From an uncultured Clostridia bacterium (GTDB taxonomy: Bacteria; Bacillota; Clostridia; Oscillospirales; Acutalibacteraceae), in contig CALWJA010000045.1 of NCBI GenBank assembly GCA_944380875.1, positions 1 through 57,069 on the forward strand: 57,069 bases of DNA, in the 5' to 3' direction. The notes beneath the pieces were generated by a model, which was not told the origin of the DNA, made no database searches, and saw only the letters and a program-made list of their open reading frames with translations. Below are positions 15,805 to 26,920 of the stretch, one piece after another; position 1 is the stretch's first letter; every line of letters begins with the position of its first letter. A program made the position numbers and the translations under genes.

Positions 15805-16476
15805 ATGATCGCTATTGCCATTGACGGCCCTGCCGGGGCTGGAAAAAGCACGGTAGCCAGAGCTGCGGCTAAACAGCTAGGGTATATATATGTAGATACA
15901 GGTGCTCTCTATAGAGCGGTAGGCCTGCATATGCTTAAAAAGGGGATTTCTGTTTCAGATGAAGCCGCTGTGGAAAGAGAATTGCCTACATTAGAAGTAT
16001 CCCTCACATTTTGTGATGGTGAGCAGCATGTAATCCTTTGCGGCAAGGATGTTTCCAAGGAGATACGTACACCGCAGGTTTCCATGGCTGCTTCGGCTGT
16101 ATCGGCTATGAAGCCGGTGCGCCGGTTCTTATTTGATCTGCAGAAGGATATAGCCAAAACCAACCATGTAATTATGGATGGCCGTGATATCGGGACGGTT
16201 GTTTTGCCGGAAGCACAGGTGAAAATTTTTCTGACGGCATCGGACGAGGAACGCGCCGGAAGACGGTATAAAGAGCTTTTGGAAAAAGGCCAGCAGGTAT
16301 CTTTTGAAGAGGTGCTGAAGGATTTGCGGGAAAGAGATTATAATGACTCTCATCGGGAAACGGCTCCTTTGAAGCCGGCGGAAGATTCTGTTCTGGTGGA
16401 TACCACGGGTTTTTCTCTGGAAGAATCTGTTCAAAAGATATTGGATGTTATACGATGTAAACTGCAGGACAAATAA
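15805..16476 (+). CDS. cmk: Cytidylate kinase
   Basis: The product phosphorylates CMP and dCMP using ATP. It has the P-loop DGPAGAGKST (residues about 7-16), the DTGALYRA nucleotide-binding motif, DGRDIGTVVLPEA, and RRYKELL-type lid residues, over 223 residues as usual for the family. I choose the second ATG (15805) because AAGGAG lies eight bases upstream, whereas the first ATG (15799) is only two bases from it. In this operon the gene is followed by two acyltransferase genes and ispH-rpsA, a conserved firmicute order (cmk-plsC-rpsA). Confidence 0.95.
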   Translation: MIAIAIDGPAGAGKSTVARAAAKQLGYIYVDTGALYRAVGLHMLKKGISVSDEAAVERELPTLEVSLTFCDGEQHVILCGKDVSKEIRTPQVSMAASAVSAMKPVRRFLFDLQKDIAKTNHVIMDGRDIGTVVLPEAQVKIFLTASDEERAGRRYKELLEKGQQVSFEEVLKDLRERDYNDSHRETAPLKPAEDSVLVDTTGFSLEESVQKILDVIRCKLQDK

Positions 16477-16543
16477 GCGTTTTCTATGTAATTCATTTTA
16501 TTCATAAATAAAACAATAAAACCGGATTTCCGGAGATCGGTGG

Positions 16544-17176
16544 GTGCTGTATTTGAGGACTTTTTTATACAATTTCGCTAGGATCTGTATAGGACCCTTT
16601 GCCAGGCCGTTTGTGCCAACTATCATTAAAGGTAAGGAAAATTTTCCGGCAAGCGGTAAAGTAATCGTATGCGCCAATCATTTGGGCATATCCGATGCGA
16701 TCCGCTTAGTTATCCATAATAAGCGGCAGATTTTCTTTATGTCAAAAAGCGAGCTGTTCGAGAATAAACCCCTTGCCTGGCTTCTGCGCAGTTTGGGATG
16801 TTTTCCTGTTCAAAGAGGAAAAAGGGATGTAAACGCCATCGATCACGGCGGAGAAATTTTGAAACGCGGTGATCCAATGGGGATATTTATTGAAGGAACC
16901 CGCTCTCGTGATGGAAATTTTGGGCAGCCAAAGGCAGGAGCCGTTATGATTGCCCATGCAAACGATGCGCCTATTTTGCCTGTTTGTATTACACCTGTGG
17001 GCAGCCCTCTTCCTAGGATGTTTCATAAGGTGGTTTTGTCTTATGGGGAGCTGATTCCGCCGGAAAAACTGGGAATCGAAAAAGGGACGGGAACAGAATA
17101 CAGAAACGCCTGCCGTATGGTCATGGGAAAAATCCAGGCTATGCGTGAGCGGGATCTGAAGGAAATGAAACCATGA
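16544..17176 (+). CDS. plsC: 1-acyl-sn-glycerol-3-phosphate acyltransferase (PlsC family)
   Basis: The 210-residue product acylates lysophosphatidic acid at the membrane in phospholipid synthesis. It has the catalytic block I ANHLGISDAI (NHx4D), block II near GCFPVQRG, block III FIEGTRSRDG (EGTRS) and block IV ILPVCITP. An N-terminal amphipathic or hydrophobic stretch suits membrane association. The start is GTG at 16544 with GGAG upstream. It overlaps the second PlsC-like gene by 4 nt. All motifs are intact, so this copy is the likely active LPA acyltransferase. Confidence 0.93.
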   Translation: MLYLRTFLYNFARICIGPFARPFVPTIIKGKENFPASGKVIVCANHLGISDAIRLVIHNKRQIFFMSKSELFENKPLAWLLRSLGCFPVQRGKRDVNAIDHGGEILKRGDPMGIFIEGTRSRDGNFGQPKAGAVMIAHANDAPILPVCITPVGSPLPRMFHKVVLSYGELIPPEKLGIEKGTGTEYRNACRMVMGKIQAMRERDLKEMKP

Positions 17177-17778
17177 GCCTCTATTTTTTTCTGCTTCGAA
17201 TAGTCACGCCCTTTGCGAGACTGCTTTTTCGGATACGGTATGTTGGGCGTGAGAATATACCCAAAGAAGGCAAATTAATCGTTTGCAGCAACCATCGTTC
17301 GGTTATTGATCCATATTTGGTAGCGGTGCCCTTTAAGCGACAGCTGCATTTTATGGCCAAAAGCGAACTATTTCAAGAGCATGGAAAATTTGCGGCTTGG
17401 TTTTTGCGAAAGATGGGGGCTTTCCCAGTTCGCCGGGATAAAGGGGATACCGAATCCATACGAAAAGCGGCGGAAATCCTGGAGCAGGGTGAGATCCTTG
17501 GGATTTTTCCCCAGGGCAGGGTGGTGTTCGACACTTCTTCGTTTCGTCCCAAAGCGGGATTTGCTCTTCTAGCGGCACGGACAAAAGCGCCCGTGCTTCC
17601 GGTCAGCATTTATCGGGAAGGGGAAAAGATGCGGTTCCGCAGCAAGGTAACAATCCGAATCGGCCCGGTGATTCCCTATGAGGAACTGGGGCTGGAGGAT
17701 TCCTCAAGAGAAGGATTAAAGCAGGCTTCTGCTCTTTTGGCGGAAAAAATCAACGGGCAGTTGGAGGAAAAATATTGA
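17173..17778 (+). CDS. Second PlsC-family acyltransferase with altered block III
   Basis: The 201-residue product keeps block I SNHRSVIDPYL (NHx4D) and block II GAFPVRRD. Block III reads FPQGRVV instead of FPEGTRS: the Glu, Thr and final Ser positions that help bind the glycerol-3-phosphate moiety are changed. Block IV VLPVSIYR is recognisable. It may therefore use a different acceptor, or have reduced activity. It lies in a tandem with an intact plsC, overlapping it by 4 nt and overlapping ispH-rpsA by 4 nt, so it is translationally coupled on both sides. Confidence 0.88.
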   Translation: MSLYFFLLRIVTPFARLLFRIRYVGRENIPKEGKLIVCSNHRSVIDPYLVAVPFKRQLHFMAKSELFQEHGKFAAWFLRKMGAFPVRRDKGDTESIRKAAEILEQGEILGIFPQGRVVFDTSSFRPKAGFALLAARTKAPVLPVSIYREGEKMRFRSKVTIRIGPVIPYEELGLEDSSREGLKQASALLAEKINGQLEEKY

Positions 17779-19784
17779 GTAAAATTACGGTGGCAAAGAC
17801 AGCTGGATTCTGTTTTGGGGTAAATCGTGCAGTGCAGATGGTGCATTCTCTGGTGGAGCAGGGCAAATCTGTATGGACCCTGGGGCCTATTATCCATAAC
17901 CCGCAAACTTTGAAGGAGCTGGAAGAAAAAGGGGTTCGTGTTGCCGCGAATCCCAAGGATGTTCCCTCTGGGGATACGCTGGTGATTCGTTCCCATGGAG
18001 TGGCCAGATCCGTGTTGGATGAGATTAACAGATTGGGAATTCCCTGCGCGGACGCAACCTGTCCTTTTGTGAAAAAAATCCATAGGATTGTAGCGGAAGA
18101 ATCGGGAAAGGGCAGAGTGATTTTTATTGCTGGTGATCCTTCTCATCCCGAGGTGCAGGGGATCATTGGTCATTGTTTCGGAGAATATTTTGTTTTTGAG
18201 AATGCGGAAGCAATAAAAAAATATGCGGAAAATAATTCAAAATCGAAAAATAAACTCGTTTCCGTGGTAGCGCAGACAACTTTTTCTGTCTCAGAATGGA
18301 AAAACAGCGTGAAAATATTAAAAAAGGTATATACAAATGCTTCGATTTTTGATACAATATGTAATGCTACTGCGAATCGTCAATCTGAAGCAGTTGAGCT
18401 TTCCCATTCTTGCAGCGTTATGGTTGTTATAGGCGGAAGGCAAAGTTCCAACACGGCGAAGCTATATGATGTATGCAGGCAAAACTGCAGTACGTTTTTA
18501 GTGGAGTCTGCGGATGAACTTCCTGTGGACGAGCTTCGGGAGGCTGAATCAGCAGGCATCACAGCCGGTGCTTCCACGCCGGCAAGCATTATAAAGGAGG
18601 TACTTGTTACCATGTCAGAAATTATGGAAAACAAAGATCCTGTTGTTATGGAGGATGGCGCCGATTCCAGCTTTGCGGAGATGCTTGAAGAGTCTCTGAA
18701 AAGTTTAAATACAGACGAAAAGGTTCACGGTGTGGTTGTCGGTATTGCCCCCAATGAAATCTATGTGGATGTGGGACGCAAACAGGCCGGTTTCGTGCCT
18801 CTCTCTGAACTTTCTGCAGATCCGAATGCAAAAGCGGAGGATCTGGTGAAAATCGGCGATGAAATGGATCTTCTGATTATGCGCACAAACGATCAGGAAG
18901 GCACCATTATGCTTTCTAAGAAGCGTCTGGATGCAGCTAAGGGCTGGGAGACCATTACCGCTGCTGCTGAGGACGAATCCGTTCTCACCGGCGTTGTTTC
19001 CGAAGTTATTAAGGGCGGCCTTATTGTTGTGAGCAATGGCGTTCGTGTTTTTGTTCCTGCTTCTCAGGCTACCGCTTCCCGCGGCGAACCCCTTGAGGAT
19101 CTTCTGAAGAAGGAAGTTAAATTCCGCGTTATCGAAGTGAACCGCGGTCGCCGCAGAGCTGTTGGTTCCATCCGTTCCGTTCTGAAGGATGAGCGCAAGG
19201 CTCTGGCCGATAAATTCTGGGAGACTGCAGAAGAAAACAAGGAATATACCGGAACCGTTAAGAGCCTGACTTCCTATGGCGCTTTTGTGGATCTGGGCGG
19301 TATTGATGGTATGATCCATATTTCCGAACTTTCTTGGGCACGGATTAAGCATCCCAGCGAGGTTGTAAATGTAGGCGACACCGTGCAGGTTTATATTAAG
19401 AGCCTGGATCGTGAGAAGGGCAAGATTTCCCTTGGATACAAGCGTGATGAAGATAATCCGTGGAAGATTTTGGAGCGCGAATATCCTGTTGGCACTGTTG
19501 CGGACGTAACAGTTGTGGGAATGACTACTTTCGGTGCCTTTGCCCGTATTATTCCCGGCATTGACGGTCTGATTCATATTTCCCAGATCGCGGATCACAG
19601 AATCGAGAAACCCCAGGATGTCCTGAAAATCGGTGACGTTGTGAAAGCTAAGATCACGGATATCGATTTCGAGAAGAAGCGCGTAAGCCTTTCTATTCGC
19701 GCCCTTCTGGACGAAGCACCCGCAGCAGATACTGCTGAAGTAGCAGAAGAGTCTGCAGATGCTGAATCCGCTGATGCTGAGTAA
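17775..19784 (+). CDS. ispH: IspH-S1 fusion: HMBPP reductase / ribosomal protein S1
   Basis: The 669-residue product begins at TTG (GGAGG upstream). Residues 1-279 are 4-hydroxy-3-methylbut-2-enyl diphosphate reductase, the last MEP-pathway enzyme, with the three [4Fe-4S] cysteines in [16 protein letters not shown] and [11 protein letters not shown]. Residues 280-669 are a ribosomal S1-like protein with four S1 RNA-binding repeats near 312-380, 397-460, 488-556 and 574-640 and an acidic tail. The fusion is a known clostridial arrangement. A Shine-Dalgarno (AAGGAGG, 18594-18600) precedes an in-frame ATG at 18612, exactly at the junction, so free S1 may also be made. The S1 half uses codons typical of highly expressed genes. 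Confidence 0.95.
   Translation: MSKITVAKTAGFCFGVNRAVQMVHSLVEQGKSVWTLGPIIHNPQTLKELEEKGVRVAANPKDVPSGDTLVIRSHGVARSVLDEINRLGIPCADATCPFVKKIHRIVAEESGKGRVIFIAGDPSHPEVQGIIGHCFGEYFVFENAEAIKKYAENNSKSKNKLVSVVAQTTFSVSEWKNSVKILKKVYTNASIFDTICNATANRQSEAVELSHSCSVMVVIGGRQSSNTAKLYDVCRQNCSTFLVESADELPVDELREAESAGITAGASTPASIIKEVLVTMSEIMENKDPVVMEDGADSSFAEMLEESLKSLNTDEKVHGVVVGIAPNEIYVDVGRKQAGFVPLSELSADPNAKAEDLVKIGDEMDLLIMRTNDQEGTIMLSKKRLDAAKGWETITAAAEDESVLTGVVSEVIKGGLIVVSNGVRVFVPASQATASRGEPLEDLLKKEVKFRVIEVNRGRRRAVGSIRSVLKDERKALADKFWETAEENKEYTGTVKSLTSYGAFVDLGGIDGMIHISELSWARIKHPSEVVNVGDTVQVYIKSLDREKGKISLGYKRDEDNPWKILEREYPVGTVADVTVVGMTTFGAFARIIPGIDGLIHISQIADHRIEKPQDVLKIGDVVKAKITDIDFEKKRVSLSIRALLDEAPAADTAEVAEESADAESADAE
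18594..18614 (+). promoter_or_regulatory. Internal ribosome-binding site and ATG at the IspH-S1 junction
   Basis: AAGGAGG is followed after 11 nt by an in-frame ATG (codon 280) at the boundary of the IspH and S1 parts. In the fusion these bases encode IKEV. Internal initiation would give a 390-residue free S1 with all four repeats. Confidence 0.6.
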
Positions 19785-19809
19785 TCATTCGGTAAATTCA
19801 TACGTTAAG

Positions 19810-19838
19810 AGGCAGGTGCAGTTTAACTGTACCTACCT
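19810..19838 (+). terminator. Terminator of the ispH-rpsA operon
   Basis: A 12-bp stem with one mismatch and a G-U pair (AGGCAGGTGCAG against CTGTACCTACCT) is followed by a T tract. Confidence 0.8.
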
Positions 19839-19914
19839 TTTTGTGGTATGGGAGGAACCTTTTTCTTTTCTTTCACGTATGATGAAGTAAGCAATAGGAA
19901 AAGGGGGACTTCAC

Positions 19915-20565
19915 ATGCGCTGTGGTTTGAGCCCCAGAAAACCCGGCTCCGGGAAACGAAAAGTTTTGTTCCTGGCCGGTATCTTAACAGCGTTTCTGGT
20001 ATTTTTTCTCGAATGCCGGCTAAAACCCGTTTTGGAAGAAATTACAAAGAATGAAGCTTCCGTTCTTTCCGTGGAGGCCGTAAATGAAGCTGTAAATCAG
20101 GCGTTGAAAGAGGAAGGCACGGTTTATGAGAATTTGGTGCAGATCGAGCGAAATGACAGTGGAGAGATATTGGCGGTAAGCTCCAATGTGGTTCAGATCA
20201 ATCAGCTGAAAACAGATATTTTGAAAAAGGCACAGGAAAGTTTGGAGCAATTCGGCCATATGGATGTTAAAATTCCAATCGGTACTTTAATCGGCGGGGA
20301 ATTGCTGCATGGAAGAGGGCCGGAAATTCCTGTTAGAATTACGTTAACAGGAAATATAACGGCAGATTTTAAAAGCAATTTCGAGTCTGCAGGTATTAAT
20401 CAAACAAAACACCAGATTATGCTGGAACTTTCTATCCATATCTATACATATATGTCGGGAGCCAAAGCGAGCGCTGACTTAACATCCTCTATTCCAATTG
20501 CGGAAACCGTCATCGTAGGGGAGACGCCTGCCTTTTTTGCTTCGTCGGATTCTACAGGGCAATAA
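19915..20565 (+). CDS. yunB: Sporulation protein YunB
   Basis: The 216-residue product has one N-terminal membrane segment (VLFLAGILTAFLVFF) and the YunB domain: NEAVNQAL, ILAVSSNVVQINQLKTDILKKAQ, then IPIGTLIGGELLHGRGPEIPVRI, ending with IPIAETVIVGETPAFFA. In Bacillus yunB is expressed in the mother cell under sigma-E and is needed for efficient sporulation; the mechanism is not known. The start is the ATG at 19915 with AAGGGGGA upstream. It stands alone between two terminators, consistent with its own developmental promoter. Confidence 0.93.
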   Translation: MRCGLSPRKPGSGKRKVLFLAGILTAFLVFFLECRLKPVLEEITKNEASVLSVEAVNEAVNQALKEEGTVYENLVQIERNDSGEILAVSSNVVQINQLKTDILKKAQESLEQFGHMDVKIPIGTLIGGELLHGRGPEIPVRITLTGNITADFKSNFESAGINQTKHQIMLELSIHIYTYMSGAKASADLTSSIPIAETVIVGETPAFFASSDSTGQ

Positions 20566-20591
20566 GAACTACAGAAAAATAGAACAGATAG

Positions 20592-20620
20592 GGAAGGGAC
20601 GTATGATTTTACGCCCTTCC
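20592..20620 (+). terminator. Terminator of yunB
   Basis: GGAAGGG pairs with CCCTTCC, extended by ACGTA/TACG with one bulge, followed by TCTTTATTTT. Confidence 0.75.
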
Positions 20621-20639
20621 TCTTTATTTTGTATTTTAC

Positions 20640-20669
20640 TTGACAAACATAGGAAGAATTTTATACGAT
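20640..20669 (+). promoter_or_regulatory. Sigma-A promoter of MATE gene
   Basis: A consensus TTGACA is spaced 18 bp from TACGAT, about 45 bp before the predicted ATG at 20717. Confidence 0.6.
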
Positions 20670-20716
20670 TACAGATAGCGAAAAAGACCGGTTTTAAGAA
20701 GAATAGGGGAGTGTTC

Positions 20717-22129
20717 ATGTTTTATTCCATTCGCAGCACTGTCCGCGATAGGGCAATGATGCATACGATTTTTATTTTGGCCTGGCCTACCGTAATGGAA
20801 CAGGCGCTGCAGACCATTGTTCAGTATGCCGACACGGCTCAGGTGGGCACTATAGGTGCAAACGCTTCAGCCGCTGTAGGACTTACAACTACTATGATGT
20901 GGCTTATTAATTCCCCCATGTTTGCGCTTGCAATGGGGGTGCTTTCCTGTATTTCCCGGGCGCTGGGAGGGAAAGATGTGGAAAGGGCTCGGAAGGCAGC
21001 CGCCCAATCGGTCATCATCACAGTAGTATTAGGCGTGTTTTTGGGAGTTATAACGCTGTCCATCAGTCCATTTTTGCCGGGATGGCTGGGAGGAGCGCCT
21101 GAAATTCAGAAGGATGCATCCATTTATTTTGCCATAGTTTGCGCACCTATGATTTTCCGTGCTTCCAGTATTGTGTTCGGTTCCGTTCTTCGGGCTACAG
21201 GGAATACGAAAACTCCTATGCTTATCAACACGATTATGAATATCACGAACATTGTTTTAAATTTCCTTTTTATCAATCCTTCCCAGGTGTGGCGGATTGG
21301 CCCTTTTTCCATTCCTATGTGGGGCGCAGGGCTTGGGGTAATGGGCGCCGCCATTGCCACAGCTATTGCGTATATGGTAGGAGGAATCCTGATGGCTGCA
21401 GCAGCCTGGCGTGATCCTGCTTTAGGATTGAAAGGGCAAAAGATTCGTTTGGATCGGGAAGTTATGGGGCAATGTATCCGTATCGGAACGCCGATTGCGG
21501 CTGAAAGAATAACCGCTTGCCTGGGGCAGGTAGTGTTTACATCCCTCATTGCACGCTTGGGCACTATATCCATGGCGGCTCATTCCATTGCGATTACAGC
21601 CGAGCAGGCCTTTTATATACCTGGATACGGAATGCAAGCGGCTGCGGCAACTCTTTCCGGCCACTCAGCCGGTGCAAAGGACGAAAAAAAGCTCATGCAG
21701 TATTCCTCTACTATTACCATGATTGCCGTGCTGCTCATGGGCGCGCTGAGTATTCTCCTATTTCTGTTTCCCAGCGTGGTAATGGGTATTTTTTCCAGGG
21801 ATCAGGAAGTTATCGGGTTGGGGGCGCAGGTTCTTAGAATCGTGGCGGTGTCTGAGCCTTTCTTTGCAGTAGTTATCATCATGGAAGGGATTTTCAACGG
21901 TGTTGGGGATACAAAAGTTCCTTTTGTATTTTCCCTTTTTTCCATGTGGGGCGTGAGAATTCTTTTTACATATTTGTGCGTAACCTTTTTCCATTTAGGC
22001 CTTGCGGCGGTTTGGCTGTGCATGGTGGGCGACAATATGACCCGCTTTGTCTGTATGGTGATTCGATATGGCAAAGGAAGCTGGAAAAAGCATTTGGGTC
22101 TGGGAGAGAGAACGGGAAATTCTGTATAG
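20717..22129 (+). CDS. MATE family efflux transporter
   Basis: The 470-residue product has twelve hydrophobic segments and MATE signatures: FILAWPTVMEQALQTIVQYADTA, MGVLSCISRALGGKD, ATGNTKTPMLINTIMNITNIVLNFLFI and PGYGMQAAAATLSGHSAGAKD in the second half. It is related to DinF/NorM-type pumps but clearly distinct from the gene at 7684-9012. Substrate unknown. I start at the ATG at 20717 with GGGGAG upstream; the longer frame begins inside yunB's terminator region and has no ribosome site. It appears monocistronic with its own promoter. Confidence 0.93.
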   Translation: MFYSIRSTVRDRAMMHTIFILAWPTVMEQALQTIVQYADTAQVGTIGANASAAVGLTTTMMWLINSPMFALAMGVLSCISRALGGKDVERARKAAAQSVIITVVLGVFLGVITLSISPFLPGWLGGAPEIQKDASIYFAIVCAPMIFRASSIVFGSVLRATGNTKTPMLINTIMNITNIVLNFLFINPSQVWRIGPFSIPMWGAGLGVMGAAIATAIAYMVGGILMAAAAWRDPALGLKGQKIRLDREVMGQCIRIGTPIAAERITACLGQVVFTSLIARLGTISMAAHSIAITAEQAFYIPGYGMQAAAATLSGHSAGAKDEKKLMQYSSTITMIAVLLMGALSILLFLFPSVVMGIFSRDQEVIGLGAQVLRIVAVSEPFFAVVIIMEGIFNGVGDTKVPFVFSLFSMWGVRILFTYLCVTFFHLGLAAVWLCMVGDNMTRFVCMVIRYGKGSWKKHLGLGERTGNSV

Positions 22130-22235
22130 GATAGTTCTGCCAGAAACTGCCAGATAAAGAAAAATGTTCTTGAATTTTCTGTTGCTGGCCAATCATTGAA
22201 TTTTTTACCGGTTTGGGGTAAAATAAAAAGGCCGT

Positions 22236-22274
22236 AAGCCTGGCGGTGCTGTGAATCGGCTCCGGCAGGCTTTT
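22236..22274 (+). terminator. Weak hairpin in the MATE-ligA interval
   Basis: AAGCCTG pairs with CAGGCTT around a long loop and is followed by TTTG. It is probably the MATE terminator. Nothing else could be supported in the 228-nt interval 22130-22357. Confidence 0.45.
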
Positions 22275-22330
22275 GTATGTTTAAAGGCGGGAATATCCCT
22301 CTTTTGTGGTTTTGTAAAGAATGAATGTAA

Positions 22331-24346
<2,016 letters not shown>

Positions 24347-24420
24347 CAAAAAAACACAATCTTTTTTATACTATTTAGGAAAAGCAGTATGGCAAATTTC
24401 GGAGGGAAAAGAGAGGGCTT

Positions 24421-25683
24421 ATGAAGAAAACGTTGTTTGTAAATCAGGAACAGTTAAAAAAAATAGTGGAACAGTTTCCCACTCCTTTCCATCTTTACGA
24501 TGAAAAGGGGATCCGTGCACGGGCAAGAGCTTTGAAAGAGGCATTCGCCTGGAACAAAGGATTTAAAGAGTATTTTGCTGTGAAGGCCACCCCAAACCCT
24601 TTTATTTTGAAAATTCTGAAAGAAGAAGGATGCGGTGTGGATTGCTCTTCTTTGACAGAGCTAATGATGGCGGAAGCCTGCGGTTTTTCCGGAAATGACA
24701 TCATGTTTTCCTCCAACGATACGCCGACGGAAGATTTTCGGTATGCCAGAAAATTGAGCGCGACCATCAATCTGGATGACCGCACACATGTAGAGTTCCT
24801 TAAGGAAACAGCCGGAATTCCGGAGATTATCAGCTGCCGCTTCAACCCGGGTGGATATTTTTCCATCGCCAACTCTATTATGGATAATCCGGGAGACGCC
24901 AAATACGGCATGACGAAGGAACAGATGAAAGACGCCTACCGTGCTTTGATGCAGATGGGTGCGAAAACCTTTGGTATTCATGCTTTTTTGGCCAGCAATA
25001 CCACCACCAATGCCTATTATCCTACCTTGGCTAAAATCCTTTTCCAGTTTGTGGTAGAGCTTCATAAGGAAACCGGCGCGGAGATCGCCTTTGTGAATCT
25101 TTCGGGCGGCGTGGGAATCCCCTATAAACCGGATCAGGAACCGGTTGATATTGCCGCTGTAGGAGAAGGCGTGCGCAAAGCGTATGAGGAAATTCTTGTG
25201 CCCGAGGGTATGGACAATGTAGCAATCTATACGGAATTGGGTCGATATATGCTGGGGCCAAACGGCTGCCTAGTGACAACCGCTATCCACGAAAAGCATA
25301 TTTATAAAGAATATATTGGGTTGGACGCCTGCGCGGCCAATCTAATGCGTCCGGCCATGTATGGCGCTTACCATCATATTACCGTTATGGGGAAAGAAGA
25401 TGCTCCCTGCGACCATAAATATGATGTAACAGGAGGCCTCTGCGAAAATAACGACAAGTTTGCTGTTGACCGGATGCTGCCTAAAATCGATATAGGGGAT
25501 CTGGTAGTCTTGCATGATACGGGGGCTCATGGCTTCTCCATGGGATACAATTATAACGGCAAGCTCCGTTCTGCGGAAATTCTTCTGCGAGAGGATGGTT
25601 CTGCTCAAATGATCCGAAGAGCGGAAACTCCAAAAGATTATTTTGCTACATTGGATTTTACAGGGCTTTTTGATCGGTATTAA
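24421..25683 (+). CDS. lysA: Diaminopimelate decarboxylase
   Basis: The 420-residue PLP enzyme has the fold-III alanine-racemase-like barrel with the PLP lysine in YFAVKATPNP (K55), the Gly-rich phosphate loop region VNLSGGVGIPY, an ELGRYMLGPNG segment and the C-terminal HDTGAHGFSMGYNYNG motif. It makes lysine from meso-diaminopimelate. This length and the GAHGFSMGYNYNGKLR ending are typical of the clostridial LysA subgroup. Carboxynorspermidine decarboxylase is a related alternative but less likely. A ribosome site (GGAGGGAAAAGAG) precedes the ATG. It is followed by a strong terminator. Confidence 0.88.
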   Translation: MKKTLFVNQEQLKKIVEQFPTPFHLYDEKGIRARARALKEAFAWNKGFKEYFAVKATPNPFILKILKEEGCGVDCSSLTELMMAEACGFSGNDIMFSSNDTPTEDFRYARKLSATINLDDRTHVEFLKETAGIPEIISCRFNPGGYFSIANSIMDNPGDAKYGMTKEQMKDAYRALMQMGAKTFGIHAFLASNTTTNAYYPTLAKILFQFVVELHKETGAEIAFVNLSGGVGIPYKPDQEPVDIAAVGEGVRKAYEEILVPEGMDNVAIYTELGRYMLGPNGCLVTTAIHEKHIYKEYIGLDACAANLMRPAMYGAYHHITVMGKEDAPCDHKYDVTGGLCENNDKFAVDRMLPKIDIGDLVVLHDTGAHGFSMGYNYNGKLRSAEILLREDGSAQMIRRAETPKDYFATLDFTGLFDRY

Positions 25684-25711
25684 ATGAAATTACCGCAGTT
25701 CTAAATGAAAT

Positions 25712-25755
25712 AAAAACAGCGTGTTTCGCCTTCTTGGCAGAAACACGCTGTTTTT
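25712..25755 (+). terminator. Terminator of lysA
   Basis: A 16-bp stem (AAAAACAGCGTGTTTC) with an inner GCC/GGC pairing is followed by seven Ts. Confidence 0.93.
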
Positions 25756-25841
25756 TTGTTTTTCTAGTTCTGGACTTGTCCTTTCCGGCATATAGATTCG
25801 GAAAGACAGATAAACACCTTCAGGAAAAATACAAACAACGG

Positions 25842-25871
25842 GTTCTATCTTTCAGAGATTGTCCATATGTA
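25842..25871 (+). promoter_or_regulatory. Candidate sigma-E promoter of the spoIIIA operon
   Basis: GTTCTAT, 15 bp, then CATATGTA resembles the mother-cell sigma-E pattern (-35 ending in ATATT-like, -10 beginning CATA). It sits 26 bp before the spoIIIAA ATG. The match is imperfect; spoIIIA transcription by sigma-E is established in Bacillus. Confidence 0.4.
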
Positions 25872-25897
25872 TAAGAAAGAAAGGGAGGACAAGATAT

Positions 25898-26920
25898 ATG
25901 GAATCTGTTACAGACCAAAGATTTGACACAGCGGTTTCCCTTTTGAGCGGCTCTCTGGGCGGATTGCTTCTTTCTATCCCGGCGGGGATTAAAAAGCAGG
26001 TGCAGGAAATCCGCATTCGGGCGGGGTATCCCGTTTCCGTGAGCTGCGGGGGAGACATTTACTTTCTGACTAGGACAGGCCGGCTGGTCTGCTCGCCGGA
26101 AGGGGATCTTTTTAGGATGAGCGGGGAAGAGGTGGAAGAATGCTTTCAGCTTCTCTGCGGCTTTTCCGTTTACAGCCATGACAAAGAAATACGCCAAGGT
26201 TTTCTCTCATTACGCGGAGGCCATAGAGCCGGTATTTGCGGAACAGCTGTTGTGCAGGATGGAGAAATCGTATCCCTGCGGGATATATCCTCCATTTGTC
26301 TGCGGATTTCCCGAGAATTTCCCGGGTGTTCCCTTTCTCTCTTACGAAAAATGAAGGAAGAGGACATGCAGGGAGGTCTTCTGCTTGTAGGCGCACCCTC
26401 CAGCGGGAAGACCACAGTTCTGCGGGATATAGCCCGTCAGCTTTCCTCGGGAAGCCTGGGAGCTATACGGCGGGTGGCGGTGGTGGATGAACGCGGGGAA
26501 CTGGGCGGTGTATATAAGGGAATACCGGGCAATTCCTTAGGGCCCTGCTGTGATATTCTAGATGGATATCCAAAAGCGCAGGGGATTTTGCAGGCGGTTC
26601 GTTCCCTGGTGCCGGATTGTATTCTTTGTGATGAGATTGGCGGAGAGGAAGATACCCGTTCCCTTTTACAGTGCCTCCATGCAGGCGTCACCGTTATTGC
26701 CAGCATTCATGCGGGAAGCCCGGAGGAATTTCTAAAAAAGAGACAAGCGGAAATTCTAATGCGGGCGGGGGCATTTCAATCCATCGCTTTTTTGAAAAGC
26801 CGGAGAGAGCCGGGGATGGTATCGGAGTTCTGGAAAGCGGGGGATCTACTTGCTCAAATGGATAGGAATGCTCCTGCTGATTGGAGCGGGAGCTCTGGCA
26901 GGTTATTCGGAATCGCTTAG
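25898..26920 (+). CDS. spoIIIAA: Stage III sporulation protein AA (ATPase)
   Basis: The 340-residue product is the cytoplasmic ATPase of the SpoIIIA-SpoIIQ complex between mother cell and forespore, related to type II/IV secretion ATPases. Walker A is GAPSSGKT (165-172); VVDERGELG and CILCDEIGGEEDT give the Walker B region, and ASIHAGS carries the His. The start is the ATG at 25898 with AAGGGAGG upstream. Its last 23 codons run into spoIIIAB with a 71-nt overlap and look poorly conserved. First gene of an eight-gene operon. Confidence 0.96.
   Translation: MESVTDQRFDTAVSLLSGSLGGLLLSIPAGIKKQVQEIRIRAGYPVSVSCGGDIYFLTRTGRLVCSPEGDLFRMSGEEVEECFQLLCGFSVYSHDKEIRQGFLSLRGGHRAGICGTAVVQDGEIVSLRDISSICLRISREFPGCSLSLLRKMKEEDMQGGLLLVGAPSSGKTTVLRDIARQLSSGSLGAIRRVAVVDERGELGGVYKGIPGNSLGPCCDILDGYPKAQGILQAVRSLVPDCILCDEIGGEEDTRSLLQCLHAGVTVIASIHAGSPEEFLKKRQAEILMRAGAFQSIAFLKSRREPGMVSEFWKAGDLLAQMDRNAPADWSGSSGRLFGIA

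Noticed and set aside
18705-19598. Minus-strand 297-codon frame opposite the S1 part of ispH-rpsA
   Set aside because: It is the shadow of the four S1 repeats; the composition is unlike a protein and there is no ribosome site.
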